Below are positions 41,610 through 51,147 of a stretch of DNA of 64,000 nucleotides, piece by piece (positions within the stretch are counted from its first letter, which is position 1; each line of letters starts with the position of its first letter). The position numbers and the translations under genes were made by a program. The notes under the pieces were generated by a model that searched no databases, was not told where the DNA came from, and was given only the letters and a program-made list of their open reading frames with translations. This stretch comes from Flavobacterium channae. Lineage in GTDB: Bacteria; Bacteroidota; Bacteroidia; Flavobacteriales; Flavobacteriaceae. The stretch is taken from positions 1 through 64,000 of the forward strand of contig NZ_CP089096.1 of the NCBI RefSeq assembly GCF_021172165.1, in the 5' to 3' direction.

Positions 41610-43730
41610 TTATTCAGATAAAACCGCATTGCTTATAACTAAACTTTCCTGAACATGAGGAGGAACTAGTTGATAATTGCTAAATTCCAATTTGAATTTT
41701 GCTTTTCCTTGTGTTAATGAACGAAGAGTAGAACCGTAATCTTTGAGTTCGGCAAGAGGCACTTCGGAAATAATTTTTTGATAATGACCATCCGTATCCA
41801 TGCCTTGAATGATGGCTCTTCGGGTTTGTAAATCGCCCATAACGTCGCCGGTGTAATCATCTTCGCAAAGCACCTCAAGTTGGTAATACGGTTCTAAAAG
41901 TTGAGGTCTAGCTTCATTAAAGGCATCTTTGAATGCGTGTGAAGCCGCCAATTGAAATGAAATATCATTACTGTCTACCGCATGCATTTTACCATCATAA
42001 ATACAAACGCGAATGTTTTGACAATTAGAACCCGTTAACGGACCTTCGGTCATGGATTGCATGATTCCTTTTTTTATGGCTGTGGCATAACGATTGTCGA
42101 TAGCACCACCCACAATACACCAATAGAAGGCAAATTTTCCGCCCCAAGGCAATTCTTCAATTTCTTTGTTACGAACGTTTACGCCTTGTGGTTCAGGCAT
42201 ATCATCGTAATAAGGCTCAATGGTTAAATGTACTTCGCCAAATTGTCCTGCGCCACCACTTTGTTTTTTATGACGATATTCTGCTTTTGCTGCTTTTGTT
42301 ATCGTTTCGCGATAGGGAACTTTTGGTTCTTCAAAGATAATTTCGATGTTATTTTCACTTTCGATACGATGTTTGATTAAATCCAAATGCAATTGCCCTT
42401 GACCATGTACAATGGTTTGTTTTAATTCCGAAGATTGCTCTACTTTGAAAGTCAAATCTTCTTCTTCAATTTGATGTAACGCTTTAATCATTTTTTCCAT
42501 ATCGGCTAGATTGGCAGTTGTAACCGCTTTTCTGATGCGACTTTCTGGAAATTGCATTTTTCTGACTTTTCTTTCTACACCTTTAGCATTCAACGTATTG
42601 TTGGAGTGTCCGTATTTTAATCGAACTGTAACTCCTAAATCACCAGCAACTAATTTGTCAACCGAAGTTCTTTGTTTTCCTTCTGCAACGAATAATTGCG
42701 TTAAGCGTTCGGTTTCTCCGTTATCGGCATTTACTAATTCATCACCAGCATTCAATTCACCCGAAAGCACTTTGAAATAAGAAACCATTCCCACTTGCGG
42801 TTCCGAAAGGGTTTTATAAATGAAAATAGTAGTTTTGTCACTAGCATCGCATTTTAATTCACCACCATTTTCTAATTTTTTCGCTGGTCTATCGGCTGGA
42901 GATGGCGCAATATCATCAATGAATCCCATGATTCTTCCACTTCCCATATCTTTTAATCCAGAAGCACAGAAAACCGGAAATATTTGTTGATGAGCAAGCG
43001 CAATAGTTAATCCTTTTGCTAATTCTTCTTCATCTAAATTGCCTTTTTCGAAGTATTTTTCCATCAACCCTTCTTCATTTTCTGCAGCCGCTTCTACTAA
43101 GGCATTATGAAGTGCATTTGCTTTTTCTAATTCCGATTCTGGAATAGGCATTTTTTCTGGTTTTCCGCCATTTTCTGGGAAAACATACATCGTCATGCGA
43201 AGTACATCAATAATACTATTGAATTTTTCTCCTGAATTGTATGGATATTGAATCGGAATCACTTTATTTCCGAAACGATTTATGGCTTGTTCTAAAATAG
43301 TTTCGAAATCTGCTTTTGTATGGTCCATTTGATTGATGACAAAAAAAGCAGGTGTTTGATAATTTTGAACGTATTCCCAAACGATTTCTGTTCCTACTTC
43401 TACCCCAGAAGCTGCATTTAGAAGAATTACAGCAGTATCAGAAACTTTAAGGGAAGAAACTACTTCGCCTATAAAATCATCAAAACCAGGAGTGTCAATG
43501 ATGTTGATTTTGTTGTTGTGCCATTTAACGTGCATCAAGTGGCTGTATAAGGTATTTTCTCTTTCGTGTTCTAAATCGGTAAAATCCGAAATGGTGTTGT
43601 GATTTTCTACCGAACCACGACGAGGAATAACACCACTTTCAAATAACATGGTCTCGATAAAGGTGGTCTTTCCTGATCCTGAATGCCCAAGAAATACCAC
43701 GTTTCTAATGTCTTTGGTTGCAATGCTCAT
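41610..43730 (-). CDS. EF-G paralogue (translation elongation factor G-like GTPase)
   Basis: The 706-residue protein has the EF-G domain order: GTPase (about 1-270), barrel domain II, domains III-V. The G1 loop is GHSGSGKT (15-22) and G3 is DTPG (79-82). G4 is NQMD (133-136) rather than the standard NKMD. The effector region reads HERENTLYS and lacks the canonical RGITI sequence. These deviations match the second EF-G copy of many Bacteroidota rather than the housekeeping FusA. The role is therefore uncertain (ribosome recycling, starvation or other GTPase function). It is followed by a terminator and preceded by a palindrome at 43812. Confidence 0.85.
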   Translation of the reverse strand: MSIATKDIRNVVFLGHSGSGKTTFIETMLFESGVIPRRGSVENHNTISDFTDLEHERENTLYSHLMHVKWHNNKINIIDTPGFDDFIGEVVSSLKVSDTAVILLNAASGVEVGTEIVWEYVQNYQTPAFFVINQMDHTKADFETILEQAINRFGNKVIPIQYPYNSGEKFNSIIDVLRMTMYVFPENGGKPEKMPIPESELEKANALHNALVEAAAENEEGLMEKYFEKGNLDEEELAKGLTIALAHQQIFPVFCASGLKDMGSGRIMGFIDDIAPSPADRPAKKLENGGELKCDASDKTTIFIYKTLSEPQVGMVSYFKVLSGELNAGDELVNADNGETERLTQLFVAEGKQRTSVDKLVAGDLGVTVRLKYGHSNNTLNAKGVERKVRKMQFPESRIRKAVTTANLADMEKMIKALHQIEEEDLTFKVEQSSELKQTIVHGQGQLHLDLIKHRIESENNIEIIFEEPKVPYRETITKAAKAEYRHKKQSGGAGQFGEVHLTIEPYYDDMPEPQGVNVRNKEIEELPWGGKFAFYWCIVGGAIDNRYATAIKKGIMQSMTEGPLTGSNCQNIRVCIYDGKMHAVDSNDISFQLAASHAFKDAFNEARPQLLEPYYQLEVLCEDDYTGDVMGDLQTRRAIIQGMDTDGHYQKIISEVPLAELKDYGSTLRSLTQGKAKFKLEFSNYQLVPPHVQESLVISNAVLSE

Positions 43731-43811
43731 GACTTTATGTGTTTAAATGAATAACTAATTTTAACTGCATTTTTAGCACATTAAAATTACGAAAGACCAA
43801 ACACGTAAATC

Positions 43812-43825
43812 ATGATAATTATCAT
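43812..43825. promoter_or_regulatory. 14-base perfect palindrome upstream of the EF-G paralogue
   Basis: ATGATAATTATCAT is fully self-complementary. It lies 82 bases upstream of the start at 43730 and just beyond the terminator of the M1 peptidase gene. It superficially resembles a compressed Fur-type half-site pair. Confidence 0.3.
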
Positions 43826-43847
43826 CTCAATTATTCAAAATCAACAT

Positions 43848-43873
43848 AAAAAAAGCGACTCGAAAGCCGCTTT
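43848..43873 (-). terminator. Terminator of the M1 peptidase gene
   Basis: On the minus strand a stem with arms 43865-43873 and 43852-43860 (one mismatch) ends in a T-run, directly after the stop codon at 43879. Confidence 0.75.
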
Positions 43874-43878
43874 AAATT

Positions 43879-45756
43879 TTATTTTTTGGGAAAGATGTTA
43901 TCTTCTTTATTCACATCTGCCATCATGTTTTCTGGGTCGATGGTGATGGATTTGATTTTATCTTTTGGTTTTGCAATTTCAAAAGTGAAAGTAGGGTAAG
44001 CCCAATCCCAACCTTTCAAAACATTTCCTTTAATTTCAGGATAAGGATTTGGTTTTTCCCAACGCATTAAGGTATTTGGAATGTAGAAAAATTCTTTTGT
44101 TCCATCGGTATATTCTACCATAACATCTAAAGGCATTGGCATTCTGCCTTTTCTTTCAAAAACTACTTTAGTATTGGCTGCATTGGCTTCAGAAACTTCT
44201 TTGATGCTGTAGTCAATCGTGTTGGTGGTTAATGTCCAATCTAACAAATACCAATCTAAATTAGCACCTGAAACTTTTTCCGCCACACGCTTAATATCAT
44301 TTGGAGTTGGGTGCGTGAATTTATAGTCGTTGTAATAACGTTTGATGGTTTTGTTGAGGTTTTCTTGCCCAATTAAATAACCCAATTGTACTAAAAATAC
44401 TTCTCCTTTACTGTATGCTGAAATTCCGTACGCCATATTGATATCGTAACGGTCAGCGTGTGTAGAAAGCGGTTGTTCTTTACCTGATTTGGCTAAATAA
44501 ATGTAATTGTTATATGCATCTTCATAAGGAACTTCAGGTTTTTTTGGAGGCAATACCTTGTTCATCGCTAAGTTAGAAATGTATGAAGTAAATCCTTCAT
44601 CCATCCATTCGTGTTTGGTTTCGTTAGTTGCTAATACAAATTGGAACCAAGAATGCGCCATTTCATGAGCGGTTACACCTACTAAACTTCCAAAAGCTCT
44701 ATTTCCTGTTATTAAAGTACACATTCCATATTCCATTCCACCATCGCCACCTTGAATTACAGAATATTGTTTGTAAGGATAAAGTCCAACGTTTTCATTG
44801 AAAAACGCTAATAATTCTGCAGTTTTAGGTTGCATTTTTTTCCAATTTTCTAAATTTTCTTTCTTGTTTTTGTATAAGAAATGCAATTCCACATTGTTTG
44901 GACCTAAAATCATGTCATGAATGAATTCGTTATCGGCACCCCAAGCAAAATCATGCACGTTTGGCGCATAAAAATGCCAAGTTAATGTTTTGGTTTTCTT
45001 TGGATAAACAACTTGCACGCCAGCATCTTGATATCCATGCCCAATTTCATTTTTGTTTTGTAAATAACCTGTTCCGCCGATTGTGTACGCTTTATCAATT
45101 GTGATTTTTACATCAAAATTTCCCCAAACCCCATGAAATTCTCTAGCGATATATGGATTAGCGTGCCATCCTTCAAAATCGTATTCACATAATTTTGGAT
45201 ACCATTGGGTCATTGATAAAGCAACGCCTTCTTCAGAAATTCTTCCAGAACGACGAATTTGTAATGGCACTTGACCATCAAAATCTAACGAAAGTGTTGT
45301 TTTTTGTTTTGGTAAAATAGGTTTTACTAAAGTAACTTCTAAAATAGTTCCTACTACTTTTGTGGTTGCAGAAACTCCATCTTGTTTAAAATTAGTGATG
45401 TTTAAATAGCCAATTTCATTTGGTTTTAAAGTGCTAATTCTACTTTCTTTAACCTCTTTTCCTTCTTTTTTGAACGTTTTCACCATTCGCTTATCAGGGT
45501 CAGAAATAGCTTGAAGTCTGGCATCCATTTCGCTTTCTGGTTGAAACGCATTGTTGTACAAATGATAGAAAACTTTGTGTAAGGTGTCAGGTGAATTATT
45601 TGTGTACACAATTTCCTGTTTTCCTTTGTATTGGAATTTTTTTACATCCATATTCACCTCCATTTTATAGTCAACGTGTTGTTGCCAATACCCTGGATTT
45701 GGATTGTTTTGTGCAAAGCTAGTACAAGAAACTAGTAAAAAAAGTAATTTTTTCAT
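43879..45756 (-). CDS. M1-family zinc metallopeptidase (secreted aminopeptidase-like)
   Basis: From the ATG at 45756 the 625-residue protein begins MKKLLFLLVSCTSFAQ, a signal peptide. The frame extends two codons to a TTG that is rejected. The M1 zinc motif HEMAHSW lies near residue 365, with the downstream ligand Glu in WMDEGFTSY after the expected 18-residue gap. GGMEYGM near 340 is the GxMEN-like exopeptidase motif, with GGMEY altered from GAMEN. It therefore belongs to the atypical Bacteroidota M1 group, and the absence of a standard GAMEN leaves aminopeptidase specificity uncertain. Exported, role in peptide use or envelope turnover inferred. Confidence 0.88.
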   Translation of the reverse strand: MKKLLFLLVSCTSFAQNNPNPGYWQQHVDYKMEVNMDVKKFQYKGKQEIVYTNNSPDTLHKVFYHLYNNAFQPESEMDARLQAISDPDKRMVKTFKKEGKEVKESRISTLKPNEIGYLNITNFKQDGVSATTKVVGTILEVTLVKPILPKQKTTLSLDFDGQVPLQIRRSGRISEEGVALSMTQWYPKLCEYDFEGWHANPYIAREFHGVWGNFDVKITIDKAYTIGGTGYLQNKNEIGHGYQDAGVQVVYPKKTKTLTWHFYAPNVHDFAWGADNEFIHDMILGPNNVELHFLYKNKKENLENWKKMQPKTAELLAFFNENVGLYPYKQYSVIQGGDGGMEYGMCTLITGNRAFGSLVGVTAHEMAHSWFQFVLATNETKHEWMDEGFTSYISNLAMNKVLPPKKPEVPYEDAYNNYIYLAKSGKEQPLSTHADRYDINMAYGISAYSKGEVFLVQLGYLIGQENLNKTIKRYYNDYKFTHPTPNDIKRVAEKVSGANLDWYLLDWTLTTNTIDYSIKEVSEANAANTKVVFERKGRMPMPLDVMVEYTDGTKEFFYIPNTLMRWEKPNPYPEIKGNVLKGWDWAYPTFTFEIAKPKDKIKSITIDPENMMADVNKEDNIFPKK

Positions 45757-45773
45757 AATCAATTTTTTAAAAG

Positions 45774-45809
45774 AAAAACCTACAAGAATTTAACAACCTG
45801 TAGGTTTTT
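45774..45809 (-). terminator. Terminator between the S8 protease and M1 peptidase genes
   Basis: A perfect 11-base stem (45774-45784 with 45799-45809) is followed on the minus strand by T-rich DNA. Confidence 0.8.
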
Positions 45810-45833
45810 GGTTTTACTAAAGTAATGATACTT

Positions 45834-47429
45834 TTATTTTTTTGCCATTTTAGCTGCTAAAACTAAAGCGTTGTAGGCATTAACAATTCTTCCCGATTTA
45901 GAAGCGTCTGCAAAGTTTGCTTTATGCTTATCTTCACCAATTGTAACTGTGTTTTTTAATGGTGTTCCGCTTTCCATGATGATTTGCTTAACTTGAACTG
46001 CAGTTAAACTTGGATAGTAAGAACGAATTAATGTTGCAACACCAGCTACGTTAGGAGAAGCCATTGAAGTTCCTTGTAAATATTCATAGGTATTTAATGG
46101 AGTAGTAGCATAAATTTTATCTCCTGGAGCATAAATATCTACATTGTTTTTTCCGTAGTTAGAAAAACTTGCTATCATTTTAGTTCCGTAAGTTGGAGAA
46201 AGCGCTCCAATGATTAATACGTTTTTAGCGTATTCTGGACTTCCATCATAGGTATCGTTTGGATATTTGTTTTTTACATCTAAATCATAAGATTCGTTTC
46301 CAGCAGCGATAACTACTAAAACGTCTTTTGATTCAGCATATTTGATGGCATCCATAACCCATTCTTTGTGTTGTGAATAGTATTTTCCAAAAGAACCATT
46401 GATTACTTTCGCACCATTATCTGCAGCATAGCGAATAGCCAACGCAATATCCTTGTCATACTCATCTCCATTTGGAACGGCTCTTAACGCCATGATTTCA
46501 GCATTATTCGTAACACCATCACCACCTTTATTATTACCTCTAACTTGCGCTACAATTCCAGCTACGTGCGTTCCATGTTTTGCTTCTTTTGGCTCTGGAC
46601 CTACTACATTGTTGTTTCCGTATTTAGTATCTTTTAAATCATCTGGATTGTCACCAACGATTTTTCTTCCATCAAAATCAACGTTTAAGTTGTAGTTAAC
46701 TTGTCCGTAGATATAATCTTTGAATTCTTCAATTTGTTTATCAAAATCCGCTTTTGTGCTATTACTTAAAACTTGTGTAAAAACAGCTTTAGCTTGAGAT
46801 AATGAAGTTTCTGTTGCAGGAATTGCTTTTACTTCTTCTAATGTAAAATCACTCTTTTTGAAATAGCCCACTAAGGCTTTTTCAGCATTTAGAATGAAAT
46901 CTAATTGTTGTTTTTGAGGTTGAATTCCTTTTAATTCTTCTGCTAATTCTGTTTTTGCTTTGTCATATTCAGGAGTTCCAGGACCTTTTTTAACGATACG
47001 TGTCATTTCTAATTGCTCATGAACAGCATTTCCTAAGAAATTCCACCCGTGAATATCGTCGATATAACCGTTTTTGTCATCGTCAATTCCGTTACCTGCA
47101 ATTTCTTTTTGATTGGTCCAAATCACCGCTTTTAAATCTTCGTGGTTGATATCAACACCTGAATCTACGATACCAACGATAACTTTTTTACCTTTTTTAC
47201 CTTTTAAAAGTTCCGTGTAAGCTTTGTCAACACTCATACCTGGAAGCGTGTCTTTAACTAAGTCTAAATGACTCCAACGTTGCAAATCTTTTTCTGCGAC
47301 TGGAGTAGTTTTTAAGGGTAAGTTATCAATATTTTCAACCGGAGTTGAAACCATTTGCTGAGTTCCGCAGCTTGCTAATGCGAATGCAAAAGCTAAACTT
47401 AAGTAAAGCGGTCTAAAAATTCTCTTCAT
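45834..47429 (-). CDS. S8 subtilisin-like serine protease, lipoprotein
   Basis: The 531-residue protein has a lipoprotein signal with Cys at residue 21 (ALASC). The catalytic triad is visible as D89 in GIVDSGVD, H285 in KHGTHVAG and S455 in GTSMASP. The oxyanion Asn is N378 in AAGNES. About 195 residues separate Asp and His, far more than in classic subtilisins; the insert (about 130-270) is Lys/Glu-rich and helical. Members with such an insert exist in Bacteroidota. The protein is expected at the outer membrane or periplasm. It is followed by its own terminator. Confidence 0.9.
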   Translation of the reverse strand: MKRIFRPLYLSLAFAFALASCGTQQMVSTPVENIDNLPLKTTPVAEKDLQRWSHLDLVKDTLPGMSVDKAYTELLKGKKGKKVIVGIVDSGVDINHEDLKAVIWTNQKEIAGNGIDDDKNGYIDDIHGWNFLGNAVHEQLEMTRIVKKGPGTPEYDKAKTELAEELKGIQPQKQQLDFILNAEKALVGYFKKSDFTLEEVKAIPATETSLSQAKAVFTQVLSNSTKADFDKQIEEFKDYIYGQVNYNLNVDFDGRKIVGDNPDDLKDTKYGNNNVVGPEPKEAKHGTHVAGIVAQVRGNNKGGDGVTNNAEIMALRAVPNGDEYDKDIALAIRYAADNGAKVINGSFGKYYSQHKEWVMDAIKYAESKDVLVVIAAGNESYDLDVKNKYPNDTYDGSPEYAKNVLIIGALSPTYGTKMIASFSNYGKNNVDIYAPGDKIYATTPLNTYEYLQGTSMASPNVAGVATLIRSYYPSLTAVQVKQIIMESGTPLKNTVTIGEDKHKANFADASKSGRIVNAYNALVLAAKMAKK

Positions 47430-47501
47430 TTTTCAATTAATTAATTTCAGTTATTGGACTGAAGTGATTTGTATTTGTTACAATAATATTTCTTTTTAAC
47501 A

Positions 47502-48362
47502 TTATTTTAAAATGTCTTCACATCTGAAAACTTCTTTCAAACGCACCCCTTTTTCGGTTCGCTCTACCGTAATAATTTCATTGTGAGCGTCGTGCTCTAA
47601 CCATAAATAATAATTATTATCAGCCGCAGCGTTCATGAATTTTGCTTTTTCATCCAATGTCAACAAAGGTCTAGTGTCGTAACCCATCACATATGGAATT
47701 GGAATATGTCCAGCAGTTGCTAGTAAGTCGGCACAAAAAACAATGGTTTTTCCGTTGTAGTTGATGTGCGGTAACATTTGTTTTTCGGTATGACCATCAG
47801 CGTAAAATATATCAAAACCTAATTCATTTGAAAACCCAAAATCACTATCAGGACGATTTATGAAATGCAATTGGCCACTTTCTTGCATTGGAAATAAATT
47901 CTCGTGTAAAAAAGAAGCTTTTTCACGCGCGTTTGGTTTCGTTGCCCATTCCCAATGGTTTTCATTTGTCCAAAATTTTGCATTTTTAAATGCGACTTCG
48001 TAACCGGTTTTATCTTTGTTCCAATTTACGCTTCCACCACAATGGTCAAAATGCAAATGCGTCATGAAAACATCGGTAATATCATCGCGATGAAAACCAG
48101 CATTTTTTAACGATTTATCTAACGAATGGTCGCCCCAAAGTGAATAATAACCAAAGAATTTTTCCGATTGTTTATTTCCCATTCCGGTGTCAATTAAAAT
48201 CAATCGGTTTCCGTCTTCAATTAATAAGCATCTCGCAGCGATATCAATTAGGTTATTTTCGTCGGCCGGATTGGTTTTATTCCAAATGGTTTTAGGTACC
48301 ACACCAAACATAGCACCACCGTCTAATTTAAAATTTCCAGCTTCAATAGGATGTAATTTCAT
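47502..48362 (-). CDS. MBL-fold metallo-hydrolase
   Basis: The 286-residue protein has the metallo-beta-lactamase motif THLHFDHCGG (H102, H104, D106, H107) after an early LILIDTGMGNK. Further metal ligands are likely His in DGHTEKQ near 195 and the Asp in FCADLLAT near 217. The arrangement resembles quorum-quenching-type AHL lactonase or generic MBL hydrolases, but the substrate cannot be told. No signal peptide is present, so it is probably cytoplasmic. It is divergent from the suf operon. Confidence 0.85.
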   Translation of the reverse strand: MKLHPIEAGNFKLDGGAMFGVVPKTIWNKTNPADENNLIDIAARCLLIEDGNRLILIDTGMGNKQSEKFFGYYSLWGDHSLDKSLKNAGFHRDDITDVFMTHLHFDHCGGSVNWNKDKTGYEVAFKNAKFWTNENHWEWATKPNAREKASFLHENLFPMQESGQLHFINRPDSDFGFSNELGFDIFYADGHTEKQMLPHINYNGKTIVFCADLLATAGHIPIPYVMGYDTRPLLTLDEKAKFMNAAADNNYYLWLEHDAHNEIITVERTEKGVRLKEVFRCEDILK

Positions 48363-48446
48363 AGTTCAAACAATTTTCAGCCAAATTACAAAAAATACTA
48401 TAAACAGAAACTATGAATCTATAAGTTATAAAAATGTTAGCAATTC

Positions 48447-48476
48447 TTGTAAAAAGCAATTTATGGCTTATCTTTG
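48447..48476 (+). promoter_or_regulatory. Promoter of the suf operon (TTG-19-TATCTTTG)
   Basis: TTG at 48447-48449 is separated by exactly 19 bases from TATCTTTG at 48469-48476. This is the full -33/-7 consensus of the Bacteroidota primary sigma factor. The first suf gene starts at 48508. It is the clearest promoter in the window. Confidence 0.8.
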
Positions 48477-48507
48477 CGGTTAATTTAGACAAAATCAAAA
48501 TAAGAAT

Positions 48508-48837
48508 ATGATTAAAGTATCTGATACAGCAAGTAAAAAAATCATCGCTATGATGCAAGAAGATGGTTTTGATGCAGCCAAAGATTACGTACGAGTAGGC
48601 GTAAAAAGTGGTGGTTGCTCGGGTTTGTCTTATGATTTAAAATTTGACAAAGAAATAGGAGAAAACGATAAAATATTTGAAGATAATAATGTAAAAATTG
48701 CCGTTGAGAAAAAGAGTTTTCTTTATTTGGCAGGAACTATATTAGAGTTTTCAGGTGGTTTAAACGGAAAAGGATTTGTGTTTAACAATCCAAACGCACA
48801 AAGAACGTGTGGATGTGGAGAGAGTTTCTCTCTATAA
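48508..48837 (+). CDS. HesB/IscA-type iron-sulfur assembly scaffold (SufA-like)
   Basis: The 109-residue A-type carrier delivers Fe-S clusters to target proteins. The three conserved cysteines are present: C37 in SGGCSGLSY and C101 and C103 in TCGCGES. It is the first gene of the suf operon, eleven bases before sufB, directly behind the strong promoter. The single A-type gene here suits the SUF rather than ISC arrangement. Confidence 0.93.
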   Translation: MIKVSDTASKKIIAMMQEDGFDAAKDYVRVGVKSGGCSGLSYDLKFDKEIGENDKIFEDNNVKIAVEKKSFLYLAGTILEFSGGLNGKGFVFNNPNAQRTCGCGESFSL

Positions 48838-48847
48838 ATCAAAAAAT

Positions 48848-50296
48848 ATGAGTAAGTATACAGAAGACGACTTAAAAGTCGAATTAGAAAATAAAGAATA
48901 CGAATACGGATTTTACACCGAATTGGACTCGGAAACGTTTCCTATTGGCTTAAATGAAGACATTGTTCGTGCGATTTCGAAGAAAAAAGAAGAGCCTGAA
49001 TGGATGACCGAATGGCGTTTGGAAGCTTTTCGCGCTTGGCAAGAAATGGAAGAGCCAGAATGGGCAAACGTAAATTACGAAAAACCAGATTTTCAGGCGA
49101 TTTCGTATTATTCGGCACCTAAAAAAGCGGATCCGAATAAAAAATTAGAAGACGTTGACCCAGAACTTTTGGCGATGTACAAAAAGTTAGGAATTTCGGT
49201 TGATGAGCAAAAGAAAATGAATAACGTGGCGATTGATATCGTAGTAGATTCGGTTTCTGTGGCAACGACTTTCAAGAAAACATTGGCTGAAAAAGGAATT
49301 ATTTTCATGAGTATTTCCGAAGCTATTAAAGAGCATCCAGAATTAGTACGCAAGCATTTAGGAACAGTTGTTCCCATGAAAGACAACTTTTATGCAGCTT
49401 TAAACTCAGCCGTTTTCTCGGACGGAAGTTTTTGTTATATTCCAAAAGGAGTGAAGTGTCCAATGGAATTATCTACGTATTTTCGTATCAATCAAGGAGG
49501 AACAGGACAATTTGAAAGAACACTTTTAGTTGCCGATGAAGATAGTTATGTATCCTATTTAGAAGGTTGTACAGCGCCTAGTCGTGATGAAAACCAATTG
49601 CACGCAGCAGTTGTAGAATTAATTGCAATGGACGGAGCTGAAATCAAATATTCAACCGTTCAAAACTGGTATCCAGGAAATAAAGAAGGAAAAGGCGGGG
49701 TTTATAACTTTGTAACTAAAAGAGGTTTGTGCGAGAAAAACGCAAAAATTTCTTGGACACAAGTAGAAACAGGTTCGGCTGTAACTTGGAAATATCCATC
49801 ATGTGTATTAAAAGGCGATAATTCAATCGGAGAGTTTTATTCGATTGCGGTTACAAATAACTTCCAACAAGCGGATACCGGAACAAAAATGATTCATTTG
49901 GGAAAAAACACCAAATCGACCATTATTTCAAAAGGTATTTCAGCTGGAAAATCACAAAACAGTTATAGAGGATTAGTTCAGATAGGAGCAAGAGCAGAAA
50001 ATGCTCGTAACTTCTCACAATGTGACTCATTGTTAATGGGAAATAATTGTGGTGCACACACTTTTCCATATATCGAAAGTAAAAATGCTTCGGCAAAAAT
50101 CGAACACGAAGCTACGACTTCAAAAATTGGAGAAGACCAAGTGTTCTATTGTAACCAACGCGGAATCCCAACCGAAAAAGCCATCGCTTTAATCGTAAAC
50201 GGTTTCAGTAGAGAAGTATTGAATAAATTACCAATGGAATTCGCAGTTGAAGCTCAGAAATTATTGGAAATATCGTTAGAAGGTTCAGTAGGATAG
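48848..50296 (+). CDS. sufB: Fe-S cluster assembly protein SufB
   Basis: SufB with SufC and SufD forms the scaffold on which Fe-S clusters are built. The ATG at 48848 ([22 protein letters not shown]) gives 482 residues. The longer upstream frame overlaps the SufA-like gene and is rejected. The beta-helix core has repeated short strands and the conserved [20 protein letters not shown]. The C-terminal helical part contains [20 protein letters not shown]. Length and motifs fit SufB, not the shorter paralogue SufD. Confidence 0.96.
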   Translation: MSKYTEDDLKVELENKEYEYGFYTELDSETFPIGLNEDIVRAISKKKEEPEWMTEWRLEAFRAWQEMEEPEWANVNYEKPDFQAISYYSAPKKADPNKKLEDVDPELLAMYKKLGISVDEQKKMNNVAIDIVVDSVSVATTFKKTLAEKGIIFMSISEAIKEHPELVRKHLGTVVPMKDNFYAALNSAVFSDGSFCYIPKGVKCPMELSTYFRINQGGTGQFERTLLVADEDSYVSYLEGCTAPSRDENQLHAAVVELIAMDGAEIKYSTVQNWYPGNKEGKGGVYNFVTKRGLCEKNAKISWTQVETGSAVTWKYPSCVLKGDNSIGEFYSIAVTNNFQQADTGTKMIHLGKNTKSTIISKGISAGKSQNSYRGLVQIGARAENARNFSQCDSLLMGNNCGAHTFPYIESKNASAKIEHEATTSKIGEDQVFYCNQRGIPTEKAIALIVNGFSREVLNKLPMEFAVEAQKLLEISLEGSVG

Positions 50297-50332
50297 TCAA
50301 TCATAAATTCGAATATATAACACATTTACAAA

Positions 50333-51082
50333 ATGTTACAGATAAAAAACTTACACGCTTCGGTAGAAGACAAAGACATATTAAAAGGAATCAACCTTGA
50401 AATTAAAGCAGGAGAAGTGCATGCAATTATGGGACCAAATGGTGCCGGAAAATCTACATTATCTTCAATTATTGCAGGCAATGAAAATTATGAAGTTTCA
50501 GAAGGAGAAATCTTTTTAGATGGCGAAGATTTATCAGAATTAGCACCAGAAGAAAGAGCGCACAAAGGTGTTTTCTTGTCGTTCCAATATCCTGTTGAAA
50601 TTCCAGGAGTTTCGGTAACTAACTTCATTAAAACAGCTATTAATGAAAAACGTAAAGCTAACGGACAAGAGGAAATGCCAGCAAACGAAATGTTGAAAAT
50701 GATTCGTGAAAAATCAGAATTGTTAGAAATGGATCGTAAGTTTTTGTCACGTTCGTTAAACGAAGGTTTCTCTGGAGGTGAAAAGAAACGTAATGAGATT
50801 TTCCAAATGGCAATGTTAGAGCCTAAAATCGCTATTCTAGACGAAACAGATTCAGGTTTGGACATCGATGCTTTACGTATTGTAGCAAATGGTGTAAATA
50901 AATTGAAAAACGAAAACAATGCGGTATTGGTAATTACGCATTACCAACGTTTATTAGATTATATCGTTCCAGATTTTGTTCATGTATTAATGGATGGAAA
51001 AATTGTAAAATCAGGAACTGCAGCTTTAGCTTTAGAACTAGAAGAAAGAGGTTACGACTGGATTAAAAACGAATTAAATTAG
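50333..51082 (+). CDS. sufC: Fe-S cluster assembly ATPase SufC
   Basis: SufC is the ABC-type ATPase of the SufBCD scaffold. The 249-residue protein has Walker [10 protein letters not shown] (34-42), the ABC signature region [13 protein letters not shown] and Walker [13 protein letters not shown]. The D-E-T-D-S-G-L-D sequence replaces the usual DEPTSGLD and is typical of SufC. It starts 36 bases after sufB and is followed by a repeat-filled 65-base spacer. Confidence 0.97.
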   Translation: MLQIKNLHASVEDKDILKGINLEIKAGEVHAIMGPNGAGKSTLSSIIAGNENYEVSEGEIFLDGEDLSELAPEERAHKGVFLSFQYPVEIPGVSVTNFIKTAINEKRKANGQEEMPANEMLKMIREKSELLEMDRKFLSRSLNEGFSGGEKKRNEIFQMAMLEPKIAILDETDSGLDIDALRIVANGVNKLKNENNAVLVITHYQRLLDYIVPDFVHVLMDGKIVKSGTAALALELEERGYDWIKNELN

Positions 51083-51146
51083 TTTACAGTCTCAGTCACA
51101 GTTATCAGATGACTGCGACTGAACACTGCGACTGAACACTAAATAC
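51083..51146. repeat. Word-repeat palindrome inside the suf operon (sufC-sufD)
   Basis: CAGTCTCAGTCACAGT at the left is nearly complementary to ACTGCGACTGAACACTGCG at the right. The 13-base unit ACTGCGACTGAAC occurs twice in tandem. It sits between two co-transcribed genes and so would be part of the mRNA. Confidence 0.65.
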
Positions 51147-51147
51147 A

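Noticed and set aside
48776..48847. Upstream extension of sufB overlapping the SufA-like gene
   Set aside because: The extra 24 residues lie in the coding region of the previous gene in another frame and lack SufB similarity.
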